Positions 26,019-33,044 of a DNA stretch of 64,000 nucleotides are shown here, piece by piece. Position 1 is the first letter of the stretch, and the number at the start of each line of letters is the position of its first letter. The DNA lies in NCBI GenBank assembly GCA_046704785.1, contig JBJKRF010000091.1, forward strand, positions 1 to 64,000. The letters run 5' to 3'. The position numbers and the translations under genes were made by a program. This DNA comes from JBJKRF01 sp046704785. GTDB taxonomy: Bacteria > Chloroflexota > Anaerolineae > Anaerolineales > Villigracilaceae. Under the pieces are notes generated by a model, which worked only from the letters and a program-made list of their open reading frames with translations, had not been told where the DNA came from and did not search any database.

Positions 26019-27254
26019 ATGCCTTCTTCCCTGTCCGACAGACTCAAAGCAATGGGCGTCAAAGTAGGCGCGTCCGACGTCAGGCCGCCTGCGCCGAAAG
26101 CGAAGTCCGGGGTGCCAATCGAAGATGTACTCGACGGGCGCTGGATCGAGACGCGTCGCGGCGAAGCCTTTATGCTAGAGCAAACTTTCGAAACGGAATA
26201 CCGGCACGGGGTGGCTTCGATCCACCTGGACGCGCCGCTCGGCACGCTGGCGGCCTGGGCCCGCGACGAACGCGTCGGCAGCCTCGGCCTCCCCGATTTC
26301 GCCTTTCTCGACACCGAAACATCGGGGCTTTCGGGCGGTACCGGCACGTATGCTTTTCTTGTGGGCGCCGGGCGCTTCGTAGACGGGGAGTTTCGCCTGG
26401 CCCAGTTCTTTATGCGCGATCCGTCAGAAGAGCCGGCCCTTTTGGAGGCGCTCGCCGATTTTCTCGCCCCATGCACCTCGCTGGTGACGTTCAACGGGAA
26501 GGCTTTCGACGCCCCTTTGCTGCGCACCCGCTACACACTGCACGCCATCCCCTGCCCGTTCGACGGATATTCGCACATCGACCTGTTGCCGCTGGCGCGC
26601 CGCCTGTGGCGTGATCGTCTGCCCAGCAGGGCACTCAAATACCTGGAAGAAAATATTCTGGCCGCGCCGCGCACATCAGAAGAAGTGCCCGGCTACGAGA
26701 TTCCTTTTCTGTATTTCGATTTCCTGCGCAGCGGTGATGCGACTCCGCTCAAGGGCATTTTCTACCACAACGCCATGGACGTGGTGGCGATGGCCGCACT
26801 GCTCAACCTGACGACCTCCTGGCTGGCCCGCCCGCACGAAAGTGAAATCGAGCACGGCCTGGATGTGATCGCGCTGGCGAAGTTATTTGAAGATCTAAAC
26901 CGTTGGGACGATGCGGCTCTTCTATACGAAAGGGGCCTGCAAACCGACCTGCCCGAAACGGACTTCTGGCAGGCCATCCGGCGGCTATCGGTGTTGCAGC
27001 GCCGTCGTGGAGACGTGGAGACCGCCGTCCGGTTATGGGAGCGGGCTGCAGCCCAGGGGCATATCTACGCTCACGTGGAACTGGCTAAATATTATGAACA
27101 CCAACGTAAAGACCCCACTGCGGCCCTGGACTGGACTCAAACCGCCATCGAACAGGTGCGGGCGGCTGACTTGCCGGCTTACGTCCGCCAGCACTGGATG
27201 GATGAATTGGAACACCGGCGCGCACGGCTGGCGAGGAAATGCAGGATAGATTAA
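26019..27254 (+). CDS. mrfB: MrfB/YprB-like DnaQ-fold exonuclease with TPR-like tail
   Basis: 411 residues. The RNase H-like exonuclease core shows Exo I as FAFLDTETSG (DxE), Exo II in LVTFNGKAFDAPLL (Asn/Asp) and Exo III in YHNAMDVVAMA (His/Asp). The C-terminal third is TPR-like helical repeats (LAKLFEDLNRWDDAALLYERGL, then WERAAAQGHIYAHVELAKYYE). This matches B. subtilis YprB/MrfB, a metal-dependent exonuclease that works with the helicase MrfA, here encoded 14 bases upstream. The N-terminal about 45 residues are variable. It also has its own probable leaderless promoter, so it could be made without the helicase. Confidence 0.9.
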   Translation: MPSSLSDRLKAMGVKVGASDVRPPAPKAKSGVPIEDVLDGRWIETRRGEAFMLEQTFETEYRHGVASIHLDAPLGTLAAWARDERVGSLGLPDFAFLDTETSGLSGGTGTYAFLVGAGRFVDGEFRLAQFFMRDPSEEPALLEALADFLAPCTSLVTFNGKAFDAPLLRTRYTLHAIPCPFDGYSHIDLLPLARRLWRDRLPSRALKYLEENILAAPRTSEEVPGYEIPFLYFDFLRSGDATPLKGIFYHNAMDVVAMAALLNLTTSWLARPHESEIEHGLDVIALAKLFEDLNRWDDAALLYERGLQTDLPETDFWQAIRRLSVLQRRRGDVETAVRLWERAAAQGHIYAHVELAKYYEHQRKDPTAALDWTQTAIEQVRAADLPAYVRQHWMDELEHRRARLARKCRID

Positions 27255-27272
27255 CCCAGACGTGCCGCAGCC

Positions 27273-27300
27273 TTGACCGTTTCCGGTTTTGTCATATAAT
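27273..27300 (+). promoter_or_regulatory. Promoter of the Zur-zinc transporter operon
   Basis: TTGACC (27273-27278), 16 bases, TATAAT (27295-27300). The operator palindrome starts at the next base. Confidence 0.85.
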
Positions 27301-27315
27301 TGAAAATTGTTTTCA
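27301..27315. promoter_or_regulatory. Zur-box-like operator
   Basis: TGAAAATTGTTTTCA is a perfect 15-bp inverted repeat (6-bp arms, 3-base centre). It is nearly the actinobacterial Zur/FurB box TGAAAATnATTTTCA. It covers the start site directly behind the -10, where a zinc-loaded repressor would block transcription. Confidence 0.88.
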
Positions 27316-27335
27316 GTATAGAAAGTGAGCAGACA

Positions 27336-27752
27336 ATGAGGCAAGAAGTATGGCTGAATACACTTCAGGAGAACGGCTACCGCCTGACGCGGGCGCGTAA
27401 AGCAGTTGTCGAGACCGTGTCGCAAAGTGTGCGAGCCATGACGCCGCTCGAAGTGTACGACACTGCGCGCGGCAGCGATCCGGCGTTAGGGCTGGTGAGT
27501 GTCTACCGCACACTGGAGAAATTGGAAGAACTGGGCCTGATCCAACGGGTGCACCAACCCCAGGGATGCCAGGCTTTCATCGCAGCCAGCCAGGGACACC
27601 AACACATGCTGCTTTGCCAGCAGTGCGGCCAGGTGACGTATTTCGAAGGCGATGACCTGGAGGGGCTGATCAATACCATTGCCAGAAAGACCGGTTACAA
27701 AATCCGCGAGCACTGGCTGCAATTATTCGGCCTGTGCGCAAACTGTCGTTAG
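27336..27752 (+). CDS. zur: Fur-family regulator, probable Zur
   Basis: 138 residues from the ATG at 27336 (an earlier in-frame TTG lies inside the operator). Winged helix GYRLTRARKAVVETV and SVYRTLEKLEELGLI; metal-binding C-terminus with HQHMLLCQQCGQVTYF and LFGLCANC, giving the CxxC...CxxC structural zinc site. The DNA-recognition helix and downstream zinc-type ABC genes favour Zur over Fur or PerR. First gene of the operon and autoregulated through the palindrome at 27301. A manganese or iron role cannot be fully excluded. Confidence 0.9.
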   Translation: MRQEVWLNTLQENGYRLTRARKAVVETVSQSVRAMTPLEVYDTARGSDPALGLVSVYRTLEKLEELGLIQRVHQPQGCQAFIAASQGHQHMLLCQQCGQVTYFEGDDLEGLINTIARKTGYKIREHWLQLFGLCANCR

Positions 27753-27774
27753 CAGTTAATGGCAGGAGGCAGAA

Positions 27775-27981
27775 ATGTGTATGTTTTGTGCAGCAATCCC
27801 CGTGGCCGGCGCCGTTGGGGCAAAGATAAATGCCAAACAGAACGCCGAAATCTGTGCAGCCGAAGAGAACGGCGAGGAAGCACCGGAGCGGAAACCAATC
27901 GCCGCTGCGACCACAGGGATCATCGTTCTGCTGGCCGTCGGTTCTCTACTCTATCACGCCCATTTTTATCCACTGATTTAG
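27775..27981 (+). CDS. 68-residue CxxC membrane peptide in the zinc operon
   Basis: The ATG follows GGCAGGAGG. The N-terminus MCMFC gives two closely spaced Cys (C2, C5). An Ala/Gly stretch follows with a third Cys in AEICAAEE, then a charged middle and one C-terminal membrane helix (about 46-60) ending HAHFYPLI with His residues. It sits between zur and the transporter ATPase. It may be a metal-handling or transporter-associated small protein; no family was recognised. Length, ribosome site and operon position make it real. Confidence 0.7.
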   Translation: MCMFCAAIPVAGAVGAKINAKQNAEICAAEENGEEAPERKPIAAATTGIIVLLAVGSLLYHAHFYPLI

Positions 27982-28041
27982 CCCAACCCGTCCCGTCAAA
28001 GCAGGCCATAGGGCCCCAAACGGGACGAAAAGGAATTCGAG

Positions 28042-28842
28042 ATGTCACACATTCCACACCGCTTGGAAGTGGAACATGTTCATATTGCCTACGGAGAAAA
28101 GACCATCCTGCAGGATGTCAGCTTCCAGGTGGTACACGGCGCGCGTATCGCCGTCGTCGGGCCAAACGGCGCAGGCAAGTCGACGCTCTTCAAAGGCCTG
28201 GTTGGCCTGCTTCCCCTGCAATCGGGGCGCATCTTGATTCACGGTGAACCGCTGGGCCATCACAAAGACTGCGTCGCTTATGTGCCGCAGCGTGAGGAAG
28301 TCGATTGGCGCTTCCCCGTCACCGTGCGCGACGTGGTCGCAATGGGACGCTACGGCGCACAAGGCTGGCTGCGGCGCTCCTCGGCGCAGGACCGGGAACT
28401 CATCAGCAACAGCCTGGCGCAAATGGGCATTGCCGAACTGGCGAATCGCTCCATCATCGACCTTTCCGGCGGCCAGCAGCAACGGGTTTTCCTGGCACGC
28501 GCCCTGGCGCAACAACCCCATATCCTATTGATGGACGAACCCTTCACCGGTGTCGACGTGACCACGCAGGAAGCCACACTGGCGCTGCTCGATCATCTGC
28601 GCGAACAGCAGGTGACGGCCATCATCTCGACCCACGACCTGAACCTGGCGGCCAGCCGCTTCGACGCAGTGCTTCTGCTCAACCACAAAGTTGTCGCCTA
28701 CGGCACCCCCGACGAAGTGCTCCAACAAGACAACCTGGCGCGCGCATTCGGCAGTTCCCTGTTGGTGACCAAAAGCGGCGTGATGTTGGTGGACGAGTGC
28801 TGCCCGCCCGACGAGAAAGAAACCGCCCCGGAAAGCGCCTGA
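28042..28842 (+). CDS. znuC: Zinc/manganese ABC transporter ATPase (ZnuC-like)
   Basis: 266 residues of the metal-ABC ATPase class. Walker A is GPNGAGKST, YVPQREEVDWRFPVTVRDVV is the typical Q-loop region of the zinc/manganese family, the signature is LSGGQQQRVFLARAL, Walker B is ILLMDEPFTGVD and the switch is STHD. The C-terminus carries CCPPDEKE. The gene is followed 20 bases later by the permease. An 8-bp inverted repeat (27989-27996 with 28020-28027) lies in its leader. Confidence 0.93.
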   Translation: MSHIPHRLEVEHVHIAYGEKTILQDVSFQVVHGARIAVVGPNGAGKSTLFKGLVGLLPLQSGRILIHGEPLGHHKDCVAYVPQREEVDWRFPVTVRDVVAMGRYGAQGWLRRSSAQDRELISNSLAQMGIAELANRSIIDLSGGQQQRVFLARALAQQPHILLMDEPFTGVDVTTQEATLALLDHLREQQVTAIISTHDLNLAASRFDAVLLLNHKVVAYGTPDEVLQQDNLARAFGSSLLVTKSGVMLVDECCPPDEKETAPESA

Positions 28843-28862
28843 CAGATTCCGGCATCGAACCA

Positions 28863-29675
28863 ATGAATTACCTCCTGGAACCCCTCCAATACGCCTTCAT
28901 CCAGCGCGGAATGCTGGCCGGAACCATGGTCGGCATTCTGTGCGCGGTCATGGGCACCTACGTCGTCCTGCGCGGGATGGCCTTCCTGGGCGACGCCCTG
29001 GCGCACGCCATCCTGCCGGGCGTGGCAATTGCCTATCTGGTTGGGGGCAACCTGCTGATCGGGGCTTTCGCCGCCGCTATTGTCGTCGCCGTTAGCATCG
29101 GCTTTTTCTCCCGCCAGGGCGCCATCAAAGAAGACACCGCCATCGGAATTCTATTCTCCGCAGCCTTGTCGCTGGGCGTGGCACTGATCTCGTCGATCCG
29201 CACCTACGCCGTAGACTTGAGCCACATCCTGTTCGGTGACATTCTGGGTGTCTCCGCCCTCGACCTGTGGATCACCGCCGCTTTAGGGTTGGTCATCCTG
29301 CTGACGGTTTTACTGCTCTACCGGCCCTTCCTGGTCATTTCTTTCGACCCCGTTCTGGCAGCCACCTTACGCCTGCCCACCAACCTTTTACGCACCACTA
29401 TGCTGATTCTACTGGCCTTGACGGTAGTGGTCTCGTTGCAGACGGTTGGCGTTGCGCTGGCGGCTGCCATGCTGGTCACGCCGGCAGCCACGGCTTACCT
29501 GCTCACCCGGCGACTGGCGCAGATGATGGTCATCTCGGCCCTGATCGGCGCCTTATCGGCCCTGGTTGGGCTGTACGTTAGCTACTACCTCAATATCGTT
29601 TCCGGTTCCGCAATGGTCCTGATGGCGACTATCATTTTCCTGGGCGTGTTCCTGGTCAAACGCGGGAAAAGATAG
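28863..29675 (+). CDS. znuB: Zinc/manganese ABC permease (ZnuB-like)
   Basis: 270 residues of the ABC-3 permease family with about eight helices. Typical motifs: LLEPLQYAFIQRGMLAGTMVG, GDALAHAILPGVA and the TVGVALAAAMLVTPAATAYLL end region. The ATG at 28863 is chosen from the domain start; the same frame is open further upstream only as a shadow of the ATPase gene. No gene for the solute-binding protein (ZnuA) is in the operon or window, so it must be encoded elsewhere or be replaced. Confidence 0.93.
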   Translation: MNYLLEPLQYAFIQRGMLAGTMVGILCAVMGTYVVLRGMAFLGDALAHAILPGVAIAYLVGGNLLIGAFAAAIVVAVSIGFFSRQGAIKEDTAIGILFSAALSLGVALISSIRTYAVDLSHILFGDILGVSALDLWITAALGLVILLTVLLLYRPFLVISFDPVLAATLRLPTNLLRTTMLILLALTVVVSLQTVGVALAAAMLVTPAATAYLLTRRLAQMMVISALIGALSALVGLYVSYYLNIVSGSAMVLMATIIFLGVFLVKRGKR

Positions 29676-29702
29676 ACGGCAGCGTCTCGCCTGTCACGCA
29701 GC

Positions 29703-31439
29703 ATGAATCGCCCCCCTGGAAACTCCCCTGAGAAGAGACGTGAGCAGGCACAGTTCCGCCATAAGGTTTCCGCGCCCAATCGGAAATCTCCTCACCCATC
29801 GCGCGCTGCGCGTACACTAAGCATCCTGCTGTGCTTTGTGCTCCTGATCGCTTGCGTCGGATTCGAGGCACCGCTGGCAACCGCCCCGCAGGACGCTTCC
29901 GTATTGGTGACTTCCAACCAACGACCTTCCCTGACACCGTTCCAGCCTTCGAAAATTACGCCGCTGCCCTCCTGGACGCCCGCGCCACCGCCCACCGCCA
30001 CAATCGCTCCCTCCGCGACGGCTTCCGCCACCCTGCCCCCCACCGACACACCCGTCCCAACCGGCACGAACACTCTCGCTCCAACCTCAGCCCTCACGCC
30101 GACGGCGTCATCGGTTGCGGACACGCCCAACGCGCCGTCCACGCCCGCAACGCAAAATCCACAATACCTGCTCAACGTCCTGATGAACTACGCCGGCCAC
30201 ACCCTGACGGTCAGCGAAGTCATCCTATACCCCAACCAATCATCCGACACGTTGGGCAGCCTGATGCTGGCGGTCAACCCCAACTTGTGGAACAACGTCT
30301 TTGTGCTGCAATCGCTCGCACTGAACGACCAGCCCTGGAGCAACTATACGCTCCAGGGGCAGTACTTCACCGTCAATCTGGACACACCGCTCCAGCCGGG
30401 AGGCATCGTCAAGCTGGGCATCGCCTACACCCTGCAATTGCCCTACAGCGCCGGGACGTTCCAAAACTTCGGCTACACCGCCCGCCAGATCAACCTGATC
30501 GACTGGTTTCCCTTCGTCGTCCCGTACCTGCCCGGCCAGGGTTGGGTGTTGCACGATCCCTGGGCGTATGGTGAAAACCTCGTCTATGCCGAAGCAGACT
30601 TTCGGGTCAGCCTGACCTTTGCCGACCCGGCGCACGCGCCGGTTGTCGCGGCCTCGGCTCCCGCCGGGGTGGATAGCGCCGGCGCGCTGGTCTACGTCCT
30701 GCCCAACGCGCGCACATTTACGATCTCCGCCAGCACCCAATACCAAAGGACCAGCGCCAGCGTGGACGACGTCACCATCGATAATTACTATTTCCCCGAA
30801 GACGCCAGCGCCGCGGCGATGGTGCTGCGCCAGACTCGCAACGCCGTCGACACGTACACGCAAGCCTTTGGCCCTTACGCACACACTTCACTGGCGGTGG
30901 TCGAAACCGACCTGAACGACGGGCTCGAGTCCGACGGACTGTACTTCCTCTCCGAGAGTTTTTACAAAGCCTATGACGGCTCGGTCGCCAACGACCTGGT
31001 GGACATCGCCGTCCACGAAACGGCGCACCAATGGTGGTTTGGGGCAGTTGCCAGTGACCAGGCCCTGGAACCCTGGCTGGATGAGGCCATGGCCACCTAC
31101 AGCGAGCATATCTTTTACGAAAAAAACGCGCCGAACCTGGTCACCTGGTGGTGGAATTTCCGCGTTTATTACTTCACGCCGGGCGGATATGTGGACACTC
31201 GGCTGTATAATACAGCCAGCTTCCGCAGCTACGTCAACGCCGTTTACCTGCGTGGGGCCGAGTTCTTCGAAGCCCTGCGCACGCGCATTGGCGACCCGGC
31301 CTTCTTCGCCTTCTTGCAGGATTACTACGCAACCGAGCGCGGGCACATCTCCAACGCCGACGATTTTTTCCGCATCCTGGACGCCCACACCAACGTCGAT
31401 TACTCCGACCTCGTCCACGCTTACTTCTATTACCGTTAA
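29703..31439 (+). CDS. M1-like gluzincin metallopeptidase lipoprotein, copy 1
   Basis: 578 residues. An unusually long basic N-terminus (about 35 residues) leads into a lipoprotein-like signal with lipobox LIAC at about 48-51, then a long Thr/Pro/Ser linker (to about 155). The catalytic part contains HETAH (His438, Glu439, His442) followed after 18 residues by Glu461 in LDEAMATY, the HExxH-x18-E zinc site of M1 aminopeptidases. It lacks a clear GxMEN-like exopeptidase motif. Transcribed with a paralogue 4 bases downstream. A secreted or anchored protease of unknown substrate. Confidence 0.87.
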   Translation: MNRPPGNSPEKRREQAQFRHKVSAPNRKSPHPSRAARTLSILLCFVLLIACVGFEAPLATAPQDASVLVTSNQRPSLTPFQPSKITPLPSWTPAPPPTATIAPSATASATLPPTDTPVPTGTNTLAPTSALTPTASSVADTPNAPSTPATQNPQYLLNVLMNYAGHTLTVSEVILYPNQSSDTLGSLMLAVNPNLWNNVFVLQSLALNDQPWSNYTLQGQYFTVNLDTPLQPGGIVKLGIAYTLQLPYSAGTFQNFGYTARQINLIDWFPFVVPYLPGQGWVLHDPWAYGENLVYAEADFRVSLTFADPAHAPVVAASAPAGVDSAGALVYVLPNARTFTISASTQYQRTSASVDDVTIDNYYFPEDASAAAMVLRQTRNAVDTYTQAFGPYAHTSLAVVETDLNDGLESDGLYFLSESFYKAYDGSVANDLVDIAVHETAHQWWFGAVASDQALEPWLDEAMATYSEHIFYEKNAPNLVTWWWNFRVYYFTPGGYVDTRLYNTASFRSYVNAVYLRGAEFFEALRTRIGDPAFFAFLQDYYATERGHISNADDFFRILDAHTNVDYSDLVHAYFYYR

Positions 31440-31443
31440 CCGT

Positions 31444-32964
31444 ATGCGACGCTTTTCCCCCCTTCTGACTTGCCTCCTTTTGGGCTTGACCCTGGTCACC
31501 TCGGCCTGTGGCGCGACTCCCGCAGCGACCAGCGCTCCGTCTACAGCTTCGACCCCGAACGTGGCCGCTCAGGCTTCCCCCACGCCGGACTCGCCCTCAT
31601 CGACAATGGCACCCACGCCGACAACGCTCCCCGCCACCCCCACGCTGACACCCAACGTGCGCCCGCAATACAACCTCGACGCAAGCATGAATTACGACGC
31701 GCGCAGCCTGGACGTCACCGAGCAGGTGCTGTACACCAATGCCAGCAGCGACAGCCTCCCCGACCTGGTTCTGGCGGTGGAACCCAACCTGTGGGACAAG
31801 GCCTTCACACTACAAACCGCCAGCGTGAACGACCAGCCGCTCGACAATTACACACTCGACGGCCAGAAACTCGACATCCCACTCTCGCCGTCGCTCGCCG
31901 GCGGCCAAACGCTGAAGCTGGCGCTCGCCTGGCACCTGGACATTCCCCAAGCGGTGCAGGGCGACCCCAACGTCATCCGCCCGCAGATTTTCGGATACTC
32001 CCAACGCCAGGTCAACCTGGTCGACTGGTATCCCTTCATCGTGCCCTACGTTTCCGGAACGGGCTGGGTGCTGCACAAGCCCTGGTTCTACGGAGAGAAT
32101 CTCGTCTACCCGCTGGCCGATTTCGACATCACCCTGCGTTTCAGCGACCCGTCGAACGAACCTGTGATCGCCGCCAGCGGCCCCGTCGAGCAGAACAGCG
32201 ACGGCAGCCTGCACTACGTCCAGGCGCGTGCGCGCGACTTCGTCTTTTCGATGAGCCACCAGTACAAGACCCTCTCCTCTCAGCAAGACGGCGCAACCAT
32301 CACCAGTTATTATTTCACACCGTACACCAAGGCCAGCCAGGCCACACTCGACACCGCCATGAAAGCCGTCAAGACCTATTCCGACCTGTTCGGGCCCTAT
32401 CCACACAAGACCCTGGCCGTCGTGCAAGGCGACTTCAACGACGGCATGGAATTCGACGGCCTGGTCTTCCTGAGCAACGATTTCTACAATTTGTACGACG
32501 GCACCGAGCGCAACTACCTGGTCATGGTCACTGCGCACGAGACTGCTCACCAGTGGTGGTTCGGGCGCGTCGCCGACGACCAGGCCGAAACGCCCTGGCT
32601 GGACGAAGCCCTGGCGACCTATACCGAGCGCATCTTCTACGAAAAGAATTATCCGAACTCGGTCGCCTGGTGGTGGGCTACCCGCGTCGATTTTTACAAA
32701 CCCAGCGGCTACGTGGACATCCCCATTTACGACGGCGGCGGCTTCCGGCCTTACACCAACGCCGTCTATTTCGAGGGCGCGCACTTCCTCGAAGACCTGC
32801 GCCAACGCATCGGCGACCCGGCTTTCTTCGCCTTCTTGAAAGATTACTCCACCCAGATGGACGGTAAGATCGCCACCCCGGCCGATTTCTTCCGCATCCT
32901 GCGAGCGCACACCACCACCGATTTTTCAGACCTGCTCACCAAATATTTCAAGAATTCCTACTGA
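31444..32964 (+). CDS. M1-like gluzincin metallopeptidase lipoprotein, copy 2
   Basis: 506 residues from the ATG at 31444. The frame is open upstream but only as a shadow of copy 1. Lipobox TSAC follows a standard signal peptide, then a Pro/Thr linker (to about 75). The zinc site is HETAH (His365, Glu366, His369) with Glu388 in LDEALATY. Alignment by eye with copy 1 is collinear from the linker to the end (AHQWWFG, NAVYFEGAHF against NAVYLRGAEF, IGDPAFFAFL in both), showing a tandem duplication. Confidence 0.88.
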   Translation: MRRFSPLLTCLLLGLTLVTSACGATPAATSAPSTASTPNVAAQASPTPDSPSSTMAPTPTTLPATPTLTPNVRPQYNLDASMNYDARSLDVTEQVLYTNASSDSLPDLVLAVEPNLWDKAFTLQTASVNDQPLDNYTLDGQKLDIPLSPSLAGGQTLKLALAWHLDIPQAVQGDPNVIRPQIFGYSQRQVNLVDWYPFIVPYVSGTGWVLHKPWFYGENLVYPLADFDITLRFSDPSNEPVIAASGPVEQNSDGSLHYVQARARDFVFSMSHQYKTLSSQQDGATITSYYFTPYTKASQATLDTAMKAVKTYSDLFGPYPHKTLAVVQGDFNDGMEFDGLVFLSNDFYNLYDGTERNYLVMVTAHETAHQWWFGRVADDQAETPWLDEALATYTERIFYEKNYPNSVAWWWATRVDFYKPSGYVDIPIYDGGGFRPYTNAVYFEGAHFLEDLRQRIGDPAFFAFLKDYSTQMDGKIATPADFFRILRAHTTTDFSDLLTKYFKNSY

Positions 32965-32987
32965 TTCAACACATCTTTGCGCTATTC

Positions 32988-33016
32988 TTGACTAGACATG
33001 TTCGACGGTGTAGAAT
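32988..33016 (+). promoter_or_regulatory. Promoter of the purine operon
   Basis: TTGACT (32988-32993), 17 bases, TAGAAT (33011-33016), 28 bases before the purL ATG. No PurBox or purine riboswitch was recognised around it. Confidence 0.8.
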
Positions 33017-33044
33017 TCCGCAATCACTTCGAGAAATAAATCAC

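Noticed and set aside
7510..27295. Shared 15-mer CGTTTCCGGTTTTGT at about 7510 and 27278
   Set aside because: Only 15 bases with no flanking similarity; the second copy is the spacer of the zur promoter. Probably chance.
31810..32910. Minus-strand open frame of 366 codons
   Set aside because: Antisense to M1-like copy 2; shadow frame.
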